Origin: Streptomyces sp. MUM 178J
GTDB taxonomy: Bacteria; Actinomycetota; Actinomycetes; Streptomycetales; Streptomycetaceae
Direction of reading: 5' to 3'
DNA length: 64,000 nucleotides
Assembly (NCBI RefSeq): GCF_022414575.1
Contig: NZ_JADWYQ010000015.1
Coordinates: forward strand, 1-64,000
A program made the position numbers and the translations under genes. Below are positions 47,167 through 55,683 of the stretch, in pieces (positions within the stretch are counted from its first letter, which is position 1; each line of letters starts with the position of its first letter). The notes under the pieces were generated by a model. That model had not been told where the DNA came from. It searched no databases and saw only the letters and a list, made by a program, of their open reading frames with translations.

Positions 47167-47431
47167 GACGGCCCGCAGATAGGCACGAAGGGCATTTTTT
47201 GGGGGGCTCTGACCAGCTCGGCCCGATGGTGTCCCGCATCGTGGTGTACGGGATCAGCGGCCGGGACTGCCCGGGCGCACTTCAGGGGTGAGTGCCGCTC
47301 CCTGAACAGGAGGCGGGCTACGGCGTAACTCTCCTTGGCGAATGCCCAGTTCAACCACGACGAGTGCACGATGGCCCTGTCCCAGTCTGAACTGATAGGG
47401 CTCCCTCGACCGATGGAATTGAGCTCATCGA
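47167..47431 (-). other. kinase/hypothetical gap with a possible broken 5' gene segment
   Basis: Reading the minus strand, a GTG near 47367 opens a frame that looks coding (VHSSWLNWAFAKESYAVARL), shifts out at a C6A6 homopolymer (minus strand; 47195-47206 on the plus strand) and, in a different frame, the sequence PPKNALRAYLRAV leads directly into the start of the 443-residue protein. One reading is a frameshifted longer gene whose N-terminal part lies here. Confidence 0.3.
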
Positions 47432-49072
47432 TTAGCCCAGGTCCTGGCGAAGGCGGCGGAGATAGGCGTCAATCTGCGCCAGCCCCGGCCAGTCGTACCC
47501 CCGTAGATGGGAGGTTTCCGACCGGAGGCGGTCACCGACCTCCAGTGCCTGGGGGAGGTTTTCCGCCGCTGCATACAGACTCATGAGTCGTGCGAGGGTA
47601 TCCAGGTGGCGGTTGACGGCGTCCTCGTCGTCGGGAGCAGGCGTGATCTCTGCGACGTGGTCGAAGGCCCGGATGGCGGCGCTCGCTTCACCAAGTTCCA
47701 TCCGGCATTGCGCGGCGTAGTACCAGCACAGCTGTGCTTGCTCGTCCTCGTCGCCGTAGCGGTTGGTGTATTCGTGGGCGAGTGGCTCGAACAGCGCGAG
47801 GGCCTCGCGGTGGCTTCCGGCCAGGAACTTCACTTGGGCAAGGCTGAACTGCATGCCTTCCCTGAGCTCCGGATCGGTGGCCCTCGTGATTGCCTCGTCC
47901 AGAGCGTCTGCGGCCTGGGTGAACTGGCCCTCCTGAGCCAGCCGAGCTGCCCGGTCCGAAATCGCGTCCGCCTCCGGTTCGGTCAGTGCGGCGGTGTCTG
48001 ACTGCACCGCCGCCTGCGGGAGTGCGAGTGGCGAGGGAACCACCACGGTGGGTCTGTGAGAAGTGGCTACGCCGGTGCCACGCGCCCGACCGCCGAAGGG
48101 GCGTAGGAACGGCAGCCGGGGGTCGAGGACACCGTCGTCGGTCTCAGCAAGGGCGCTGGTGGTGGCATGAATGAAGGGCAGGAGGACGTCGTAGACCTCC
48201 ATCGCGCCCATACGCTGCTCGGATTCCTTAGTGAGCATCGCCAACAGCAGTTTCTCGATGTCGGCCGGCACATCCGGGCGCACGGCGCGGATGGGAGGGG
48301 GCGGGGTGTGGACGTGGTGCCACATGTGGGAGCGGCTGTCGTCGGGAGCGAACGGCGGCTTTCCGGTGAGGAGTTCGTGGAGCACGCAAGCGAGAGCGTA
48401 GACATCGGCGGCGGGGCCTACGGCATTGGCCAGACTCTGCTCGGGTGACATGTAGGGCGGGGTTCCCACGGTCATACCAACCTGGGTGAGCCGGGGCAGG
48501 GTGCCGACTCCGCGCAGGGCGGCGACGCCGAAGTCGAGGACCTTGACTACACCTCCGGGGGAGATCATCAGGTTGGAGGGCTTGATGTCGCGGTGGACGA
48601 CGTCGTGGTGATGCACGGTGTCGAGAACTGAGGCGATCTGGGCGCCGACGGCCGCGGCCCAGGAGACAGGGACCTCTTCGCTTTCGTAGTCGGTTTCGTC
48701 GATGAAAGTCTGCAGCTCGCGGCCCTGCAGGAGCTGCATGACGACGAACAGCCGTCCGCTTGCCTCGTCAGTGCCCGTGTCGTAGACAGCGGGAACACCG
48801 AGGTGTTCGATGCCGGCGGTGATCTGGACCTCGCGCAGGAAGCGGGCACGGCGGGTCTGCAGGGTCTCCTCGAAGGCCGCGCCCTGGAATCCGGGCGGAA
48901 CCGGGCTTTCGGCCAGCATCATCTTCACGGCCACCCGGCGATCCAAGCGTTCGTCGTACGCCTGCCAGACCTCGCCCATGCCGCCGGCGCCGATGGGTGT
49001 ATGCAGCCGGTACCGGCCCGCGATGATGCGGGCCGGTACCCCGGCGTCGGAGGTTGGCGTGCCGTGCACCAT
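47432..49072 (-). CDS. soluble Ser/Thr protein kinase with TPR-like C-terminus
   Basis: A 546-residue Hanks-type kinase. The glycine loop is IGAGGMGEV (28-35), the ATP Lys is Lys50 (VAVKMM), the catalytic loop HRDIKPSN (160-167) and DFG at 180-182; GTPPYMSPEQ is the activation-loop end. All catalytic residues are present. After about residue 300 comes a linker and then a tetratricopeptide-like helical array (about 400-546; AARLAQEGQFTQAADALDEA). No transmembrane helix or PASTA domain, unlike housekeeping PknB-type kinases. The ATG at 49072 has GAGAGG 9 nt upstream; longer readings would run into hsdR. It starts 76 nt after hsdR on the same strand, so it is probably co-transcribed with the restriction genes. 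Confidence 0.87.
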   Translation of the reverse strand: MVHGTPTSDAGVPARIIAGRYRLHTPIGAGGMGEVWQAYDERLDRRVAVKMMLAESPVPPGFQGAAFEETLQTRRARFLREVQITAGIEHLGVPAVYDTGTDEASGRLFVVMQLLQGRELQTFIDETDYESEEVPVSWAAAVGAQIASVLDTVHHHDVVHRDIKPSNLMISPGGVVKVLDFGVAALRGVGTLPRLTQVGMTVGTPPYMSPEQSLANAVGPAADVYALACVLHELLTGKPPFAPDDSRSHMWHHVHTPPPPIRAVRPDVPADIEKLLLAMLTKESEQRMGAMEVYDVLLPFIHATTSALAETDDGVLDPRLPFLRPFGGRARGTGVATSHRPTVVVPSPLALPQAAVQSDTAALTEPEADAISDRAARLAQEGQFTQAADALDEAITRATDPELREGMQFSLAQVKFLAGSHREALALFEPLAHEYTNRYGDEDEQAQLCWYYAAQCRMELGEASAAIRAFDHVAEITPAPDDEDAVNRHLDTLARLMSLYAAAENLPQALEVGDRLRSETSHLRGYDWPGLAQIDAYLRRLRQDLG

Positions 49073-49148
49073 GCGAGGTGCCTCTCTGCATGGACGGAGC
49101 GGCAACCACCCCGCCTGGCCGTGTAGGTAACGTACTGTCAGACACAGG

Positions 49149-52100
49149 CTAGGCGGTCGGTGGCTCCGCCCGACGGCTTCCGGTGGACTTGAGTTCGGCA
49201 GCCCGCTGCTCGGTGGCCCGGCGCTCGGCTTCACGTCGGACCGGGCGCCGGATGAGCTGGTACGCCTGTTGGGTCGCGACCTGCTTGAACAGGCGGTTGA
49301 CGTCGGCGTCGTCGAAGTAGCGGACCATCAGGGCGTCGTTGGACGCCGCCTGGTCGATGACGATCCGGTCGAGGTCCTTCTCCAGTTCCCCGCCGAAAAC
49401 ATCCTGGTCCTGGTGCAGGGCGATGGCCCGGAGTTCCGGGTCCTCGCTGACGGCTACCACGAGCTGGCCGAGCAGAATCTGGTCGGTGGTGGACAGCCCG
49501 GTCCCGTACTCCTCGTTGACGGACTGGATCACCTCGGCCAGCGACATCTCCTCAGCCTCGGCCACCGCTCCGGCCGCCTCAGGTACCAGGCCAGCCAGTA
49601 TCTGCGCGCCCGCCGCCTCCAGGCGCAGCTCCGGGGTGCCCGTCTGAGCGATGCGCATGTGACTCGGGGCGGCCGTCCCTATGTCGGCGCCGGCGCTGCG
49701 GGCGGGCGCGGGCAGGCGGCGCAGCAGGAAGCGTCCGTACTGGTAGAGCCGTTCCAGTTCGAGGTTCTCGAATCCGATGACGTGGGAGAGCCATCCGTAC
49801 GCCTTGGTGTAGGACTCCAGGGCGCGGCGGAACTCAGAGGCAGTTTCGGGTTCGGTGGCGTTGAGGGCGTTGAAGCGGTCCAGGGCGGGCTGCAGGTAGC
49901 CGTAGAGCCGGGCGTGCGCCTTCATGATGGCGGTGTCGGTGGCCGAGCCGCCTTGGAAGGCTGCGAAGTACGCGGTCACGAAGGCATCCATCTCGGCTTC
50001 CACCAGGAGCTGGTAGGCCATCACCTCGCGTTCGCGGTCGAACAGCAGGTTGGGGTCGGTGGGCTCACTCACCGACGCCTCGTAGTACTGCTGGAAAGCC
50101 TGCTCGATGTCCTCGGGCCGGTTCGCGAAGTCGAGGATGAACAGGTCCTCGGTGGTCTTAAGGCGGTGGGTGCGGTTGAGCCGGGAAAGGGTCTGCACCG
50201 CGGCCAGCTTCACCAAGATCTTGTCCACGTACATGGTGGTCAGCAGCGGCTGGTCGAAGCCGGTCTGGTACTTCTCGGCGACGACGAGGATGCGGTGCTC
50301 GGGCTTGGGGACGGACGGCGGGTTCGGGTCGTCCGCGCGGGTGTAGCCGAAACGTGCCGGCAGTTCGCGTTCGGGGAAGCCGTTGAGCTTGGCCTCGGTG
50401 TACTCGATCCCATCGAGGGTCAGGGCCCCGGAGAACGCGACCAAGGTGCCGCAGTCGGTGAACCCTCGCTGGTCGATGTAGGCCCGCATGGCCTGGTAGA
50501 GCCGTACGGCGTGGTCACGGCCGGAGGTGACCACCATCGCCTTGGCCCGCCCGCCGAGACGCTGGCTGGAGTGCGACCGGAAATGGTCGACGATGATCTT
50601 CGCGCGGGAGGCCATCGACGCCTCCGACATCAGCGCGGCCCTCACCAGCCGCGAGCGGGCCTTGCGTGGGTCCACCTGCTGCTCCGCCTCCTCGGCGGCA
50701 GCCTCCTGGAGCTTGAAGTACGTGGCGTAGGTGATGTAGTTGCCTAGCACGTCGAGGATGAAGCCCTCCTCGATGGCCTGCCTCATCGAGTAGATGTGGA
50801 ACGGCCCCTTCTCCTGCTCCCCCGAGCCGGGATTGGCGTAAGGGTTGCCGAAGAGGTCGATCGTCTTCGCCTTGGGGGTGGCCGTGAACGCGAAGAAGGA
50901 CAGGTTCGGCTGCTTGCCGCGCGCCAGGGCCGCGGCCGTTAGTGGGTCGCCGTCCTCGTCGACCGCATCCGAGCCGAGACGTCCCAGCGCCTTCTTCAGT
51001 GCCGCCGCGCTTTCCCCGCCCTGCGAAGAGTGCGCCTCGTCGATGATCACCGCGTAGCGCTGAGTTCCCAGCCCCGCGACCTTGTCCAGGACGAAGGGGA
51101 ACTTCTGCACTGTGGTGATCACGATCCGGGCCGTCGGCCCGGTCAGCGCGTCCGCGAGCTGCTGGGAGTTCTCATCGATCCGCACGACCACGCCGGCCTT
51201 GTGGTCGAACTGGTAGATGGTGTCCTGGAGCTGCTTGTCCAGTACCCGCCGGTCGGTGATGACGATGACCTTGTCGAAGACCAGCTTGTTCGGCCCCAGC
51301 CCGGAGGCAAGGGCGGCGGGTGCGATCTGCCCAAGGTCGTGGGAGGTGTGCAGGCTGGACAGGTGGTGCGCGAGCCAGGCGATGGTGTTGGACTTGCCCG
51401 AGCCGGCGGAGTGCTGGATCAGGTAGTTCTCCCCCGCCCCGTGGCGGGCCGCGTGCGCGATGAGCTTGCGCACCGCGTCCCACTGGTGGAACCGCGGGAA
51501 GATCAACGGCTGCGTGTGCGCGCTGCCCGGCTTGTGCGACGGCGCTCGGCCGGCCTTCGCGGCGGCGTCCTCAACATGCAGGAACCGCTGCAGCAGCTCC
51601 AGCCAGTTGTCCCGGGCCCATACCTCGTCGAAGAGGTATGAGGTGGGGTACTTCCCATCGGTCGGGGCCGGGACGTTCCCCGCTCCGCCCATCTGGCCAG
51701 GGCCACCAGAGCCGGTGTTGAAGGGGAGGAAGCGGGTGGCGTCGCCGGCCAGGCGGGTCGTCAGAAATGCCAGCGTCGGATCGACCGCGAAGTGGACCAG
51801 GCTGCGCTTGGCAAAGAACAGCTCTTTCGGGTCGCGGTCGCGGCGGTACTGCCGCTTGGCGTCCTCGACGGTCTGGCCGGTCAGCCCGTTCTTCAACTCC
51901 ACCGAGGCGACGGGGAGTCCGTTGAGGAAGAAAGCCATGTCGAGGCTGTCGGCCGGGCGCGTGGCGGAGTAGTGGAACTGGCGCACAAAGGTGAGCCGGT
52001 TGGCGTCGTACTCGGCCAAGGCGTCGGCGGCGAGGGTATGCGCGGGGCGGAAGTACGCAAGCTGGATCTTCACGTTGCGGTCATTCACGCCCCGACGCAG

Positions 52101-52370
52101 TACGTCCAGCAGGCCGCGTGAGTCGATTTCCCGCGCCACGCGCTTCGCGAACCGACCGATGGCCTGCTCTTCGTCCTCACCGTAGGCGGCTTGGAGCGCC
52201 AACCACGCGTCGTTCTGCGACGCGCCGAGGAACGCGGACAACTCGGAGGTGTCGATACCGAGCGTGGGGTTGTACGTGTTCGACAGCCCGCGCTGCCAGC
52301 CGCTGCGCAACAGTGCCGCTTCCACGGCGTTCTCAAATGCCTTCTCGGTGTACACGCGGGCGTCGTTCAT
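49149..52370 (-). CDS. hsdR: type I restriction enzyme, R subunit
   Basis: A 1,073-residue endonuclease/translocase. The PD-(D/E)XK nuclease near the N-terminus has Asp144, Glu158 and Lys160 (DMAFFLNG, then ASVELKNG). The SF2 motor follows: Walker A HSAGSGKSN (320-328), DEAH box IIDEAHSSQGG (444-447) and SFFAFTATPKAKT. A C-terminal helical region contacts the methylase core. All catalytic residues are intact, so the system is probably active. It starts 11 nt after the hsdS stop. Confidence 0.95.
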   Translation of the reverse strand: MNDARVYTEKAFENAVEAALLRSGWQRGLSNTYNPTLGIDTSELSAFLGASQNDAWLALQAAYGEDEEQAIGRFAKRVAREIDSRGLLDVLRRGVNDRNVKIQLAYFRPAHTLAADALAEYDANRLTFVRQFHYSATRPADSLDMAFFLNGLPVASVELKNGLTGQTVEDAKRQYRRDRDPKELFFAKRSLVHFAVDPTLAFLTTRLAGDATRFLPFNTGSGGPGQMGGAGNVPAPTDGKYPTSYLFDEVWARDNWLELLQRFLHVEDAAAKAGRAPSHKPGSAHTQPLIFPRFHQWDAVRKLIAHAARHGAGENYLIQHSAGSGKSNTIAWLAHHLSSLHTSHDLGQIAPAALASGLGPNKLVFDKVIVITDRRVLDKQLQDTIYQFDHKAGVVVRIDENSQQLADALTGPTARIVITTVQKFPFVLDKVAGLGTQRYAVIIDEAHSSQGGESAAALKKALGRLGSDAVDEDGDPLTAAALARGKQPNLSFFAFTATPKAKTIDLFGNPYANPGSGEQEKGPFHIYSMRQAIEEGFILDVLGNYITYATYFKLQEAAAEEAEQQVDPRKARSRLVRAALMSEASMASRAKIIVDHFRSHSSQRLGGRAKAMVVTSGRDHAVRLYQAMRAYIDQRGFTDCGTLVAFSGALTLDGIEYTEAKLNGFPERELPARFGYTRADDPNPPSVPKPEHRILVVAEKYQTGFDQPLLTTMYVDKILVKLAAVQTLSRLNRTHRLKTTEDLFILDFANRPEDIEQAFQQYYEASVSEPTDPNLLFDREREVMAYQLLVEAEMDAFVTAYFAAFQGGSATDTAIMKAHARLYGYLQPALDRFNALNATEPETASEFRRALESYTKAYGWLSHVIGFENLELERLYQYGRFLLRRLPAPARSAGADIGTAAPSHMRIAQTGTPELRLEAAGAQILAGLVPEAAGAVAEAEEMSLAEVIQSVNEEYGTGLSTTDQILLGQLVVAVSEDPELRAIALHQDQDVFGGELEKDLDRIVIDQAASNDALMVRYFDDADVNRLFKQVATQQAYQLIRRPVRREAERRATEQRAAELKSTGSRRAEPPTA

Positions 52371-52381
52371 GTGAATCCCCC

Positions 52382-53653
52382 TCAGAGACTGCGGTGCGCA
52401 GGATGGGCCGTGGTGACGTCGAGCTGACCAGTGACAGCAGCAGTGATCAGTGCCTGACGGCGCTCGGCGAGGAGCACGAGCTGTGCCCGCAAGCGATCCT
52501 TGGCCCGGGCGATCCCGTCGAGCTTTCGCCGGATGACCCGAACCCTCGAATGCTGCACCTCCACCTTCGGCAACGGGATCGGAAATCCTAGAATCTTGCT
52601 GCTGTTCGTGGAAGCCAAGTTTGTTGTCTTGACACCCGTGCTCTCGAAATAGCAGCGCCCGTGCACCGTACGAGTCATGAGCGCCAGATAATCGGCGTCC
52701 AATTGCTGCTTGTCAGGACGGACGGCAAATACGTGATTTTGATGAAGGCACCCATCCAGCTCTCCGCGCCACACCGTTCCCCTTCCCAGCTTGTCGAGAT
52801 CACCACCTTCCGTCATTAGGACATCACCCGACAGGAGCGTGCTCCGCTTGGCGATACCCACAGGAACTACAATTTCGGAAACGTTGTCGACTTGAATTCG
52901 ATCAGCCTGAACATTGGCCACTCGCAGGTACGGTCGAGTCACCACGTCGCCCGAAACGTCGCGCTTCCCATCGACGGTTAGCCCGCTTTGAAGCCTGGCG
53001 ACGTAGCCGAGGCGCACCATTGGTGAATCGTCGAGTGGAGCCGGCAACCAAACCCAGGGCCACTTCTCCGCAGCGGAATCGAGGGAGCCAGGAATCAGAC
53101 CTTCGGTGACTTCGGCATACTCACACTCATCAAGGACAACAACCTGCCTTTCACGTGCCGAAACCAGTCGATCAATCCGCGCGGTCTCTGCGTCAAGGAA
53201 GTTGGCGATGCGGCACTGATCGCCCACAGGCGGAAGCGGGATGGAAATTTCGGCCAAATCTTCCCAGTACAGACGCCATTGTGCGGGCCTAATCCCTTTG
53301 GAACGACGCCCAAACTCGGAAACGACGGGACCCGACCTGAGCAAATGATGCAAGAATCCTGGATGCACGGATCGATCAATTGAGCAGACAAGATAGTCCG
53401 GGCTCACGATCCCATGATACCGAGAAACACCCAGGGATCCTTGCCACGCCTTCATCTTATTGATGACGAGATCCCCCGGACGCACTTCCTGATACCTGGA
53501 GAGATCGAGCGGTGTCTTATTATTGTTGTCATCCCGTGAACTCTTCGGAATGACACCAAAGTCTCGATATACCGACAGGACCTGCAGATGCGTGCGATCA
53601 GTTACCTCGCGAGGCCGCAGCACGTATCGAATCTTGATTCCGGCTGGGTTCAT
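52382..53653 (-). CDS. hsdS: type I restriction-modification specificity subunit
   Basis: A 423-residue DNA-recognition subunit with two target-recognition domains (about 15-160 and 215-365), each followed by a conserved helix (GDQCRIANFLDAETARIDRLVSAR; VIRRKLDGIARAKDRLRAQLVLLAERRQALI). The DNA of the recognition domains is clearly A/T-richer than its neighbours, as usual for laterally shuffled hsdS. ATG 53653 overlaps the hsdM TGA (TGATG); a GTG at 53656 is one codon earlier. The sequence specificity cannot be read. Confidence 0.92.
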   Translation of the reverse strand: MNPAGIKIRYVLRPREVTDRTHLQVLSVYRDFGVIPKSSRDDNNNKTPLDLSRYQEVRPGDLVINKMKAWQGSLGVSRYHGIVSPDYLVCSIDRSVHPGFLHHLLRSGPVVSEFGRRSKGIRPAQWRLYWEDLAEISIPLPPVGDQCRIANFLDAETARIDRLVSARERQVVVLDECEYAEVTEGLIPGSLDSAAEKWPWVWLPAPLDDSPMVRLGYVARLQSGLTVDGKRDVSGDVVTRPYLRVANVQADRIQVDNVSEIVVPVGIAKRSTLLSGDVLMTEGGDLDKLGRGTVWRGELDGCLHQNHVFAVRPDKQQLDADYLALMTRTVHGRCYFESTGVKTTNLASTNSSKILGFPIPLPKVEVQHSRVRVIRRKLDGIARAKDRLRAQLVLLAERRQALITAAVTGQLDVTTAHPAHRSL

Positions 53654-55683
53654 CACCTCGCTACCTCACTCAGCAGCGCCTGGATCTCGGCCTCCAGCGA
53701 CTTCAACTCCGCATCGATCTCTGGCAGCGGTCTCGGCGGCGTGTAGGTGTAGAAATGACGGGCGAAGGGGATCTCATACCCCAGCTTGAACCGCTCCATC
53801 TCCCTCGTCTTCGGGTTGCGGGTCTCCGCAATCCAGGCGTCGGGCACGTGAGGCAGTACCTCGCGGGCGACGTACTCATCGATGTCCTCGGTCAGCGGGA
53901 CATTCTCGTTGTCGCGCAGGTCGGGGTCGGGCTCCGGTTTCCCCTTAATGAGCTGGACCTCACCCTGCGGGTCGGATACACCAACTGCGTCGCGCATGGC
54001 CTTCTGGAACGGCGCAGCAGTGGGCCACAGCACACCACCGGCCACCATCGCCGTCCGCAGGGCGTCCCAGGCGTCAGCCTTGGTGGCCCACTGCGATCCG
54101 ACCAGCGGCTTGAGCGCGCTGAGCAGCAGCTCGACCCCCGCCTTGCCGCCGACCGCCTTCTCAACGGCGGCCGACGCACCGAGCTGGGCGAGGCTGTCCT
54201 CGGTCAGCTCGAAGCGGAGCTTGAGCGGGCGGTCCACGGTGATGCGCTGATAGCCGAATTCCCTGTTGGTGAAGACCTTCACCCGCCCGCAGTCCGGATG
54301 GGCTTCGTCACTCGCGATGCTGAGGGCGTCGCGGTAGATCGCGCAAATGTGTCCCATCTGCGCTCGGGTGATCTTCTTGCGCTTCTCGCCAAGCGACTTG
54401 TGCATTTTGGTCCACTGATCGCGGGCATCGAGCAAGATCACGTGGCCCTTGCGATCCGCGGGCTTGCGGTTGGTGACGATCCAGAAGTACGTGGAGATGC
54501 CAGTGTTGTAGAAGAGCTGGTCCGGGAGGGCGACGATCGCCTCCAGGTAGTCGTGCTCGATGATCCACCGACGGATCTCCGACTCGCCCGACCCCGCGCC
54601 ACCGGTGAACAACGGGGAGCCGTTGAAGACGATGGCCAGGCGGGTGCCGCCAGCCTCGTCGCCCGCCGCGTCCTTCTTGAGCGGCTGCATCTTGCTCATC
54701 ATGTGCTGCAGGAACAGCAACGAGCCGTCATTGATCCGAGGCAGGCCGGCTCCGAAGCGGCCGTCGAATCCGCGGTCCTCGTGCTCCTGGCGTACGACCT
54801 TCTCGACCTTCTTCCACTCCACGCCGAAGGGTGGGTTGGCGAGCATGTAGTTGAAGGTCTCGCCGTCGTGGCCGTCCTGGCTGAAGGAGTTGCCGAAGCG
54901 GATGTTCTTGGCCGTGTGGCCCTTCAGAAGCATGTCGGAGCGGCAGATCGCGTACGACTCGGCGTTCAGCTCCTGTCCGAACAGGTTGACACGCACGCGC
55001 GGGTTCAGCTTGCGGATGTGCTCTTCAGCTGCCGAGAGCATGCCGCCGGTGCCGCAGGCCGGGTCGAGGATCTTGACGACCTGGCCCTCTCCGTTCAGCC
55101 GGTCGTCGTCCGGGGCGAGCAGCAGCTCGACCATGAGCTCGATGACCTCGCGCGGGGTGAAGTGCTCACCGGCGGTCTCGTTGGAGGCATCGGCGAACTT
55201 GCGGATCAGCTCCTCGAAGACGTAGCCCATGTCGTGGTTGTCCACGGCCTCGAAGCTCAGGTTCAGGCCGGCGAACTTCCGCACCACCTGGTAGAGCAAG
55301 TCGGCGTTGTCCAGGCGGTCGATCTGGAGGTGGAATTCGTAGCGGTTGATGATCTCGGTGGCCTCCGAGGAGAATCCCCGGATGTAGTCCTTAAGGTTCT
55401 TCGCCACGTTGGCCGCGTCGCTGCTGATCGTGTCGAAGGTCTGCTCGGACAGGTTGTAGAACTTGAGTTTGGACGCTGCCAACAGCAGTCCGTCTTTGTT
55501 CTCTCCGGTGTAGGAGGCCGCCCGGTCCCACACCGCCTGTCGGGTCGGGGCCATGACGCAGTCCAGTCGGCGCAGCACCGTCAGCGGCAGGATGACCTTT
55601 CCGTACTCCGAGCGCTTGTAGTCACCGCGCAGGAGGTCGGCCACCGACCAGATGAAGTCGGCCAGTTCCTGGTTCTTGCTCAA
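53653..55683 (-). CDS. hsdM: type I restriction-modification DNA methyltransferase, M subunit
   Basis: A 676-residue N6-adenine methyltransferase: HsdM N-terminal helical domain (1-150; ELADFIWSVADLLRGDYKRSEYG), SAM motif I DPACGTGG (207-214) and catalytic NPPF (283-286), both intact. It is longer than the typical 500-530 residues, with about 150 additional C-terminal residues ending in a helical tail (LPEIDAELKSLEAEIQALLSE) that probably docks to HsdS. Start ATG 55683 overlaps the stop of the upstream gene (ATGA). Confidence 0.94.
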   Translation of the reverse strand: MSKNQELADFIWSVADLLRGDYKRSEYGKVILPLTVLRRLDCVMAPTRQAVWDRAASYTGENKDGLLLAASKLKFYNLSEQTFDTISSDAANVAKNLKDYIRGFSSEATEIINRYEFHLQIDRLDNADLLYQVVRKFAGLNLSFEAVDNHDMGYVFEELIRKFADASNETAGEHFTPREVIELMVELLLAPDDDRLNGEGQVVKILDPACGTGGMLSAAEEHIRKLNPRVRVNLFGQELNAESYAICRSDMLLKGHTAKNIRFGNSFSQDGHDGETFNYMLANPPFGVEWKKVEKVVRQEHEDRGFDGRFGAGLPRINDGSLLFLQHMMSKMQPLKKDAAGDEAGGTRLAIVFNGSPLFTGGAGSGESEIRRWIIEHDYLEAIVALPDQLFYNTGISTYFWIVTNRKPADRKGHVILLDARDQWTKMHKSLGEKRKKITRAQMGHICAIYRDALSIASDEAHPDCGRVKVFTNREFGYQRITVDRPLKLRFELTEDSLAQLGASAAVEKAVGGKAGVELLLSALKPLVGSQWATKADAWDALRTAMVAGGVLWPTAAPFQKAMRDAVGVSDPQGEVQLIKGKPEPDPDLRDNENVPLTEDIDEYVAREVLPHVPDAWIAETRNPKTREMERFKLGYEIPFARHFYTYTPPRPLPEIDAELKSLEAEIQALLSEVAR

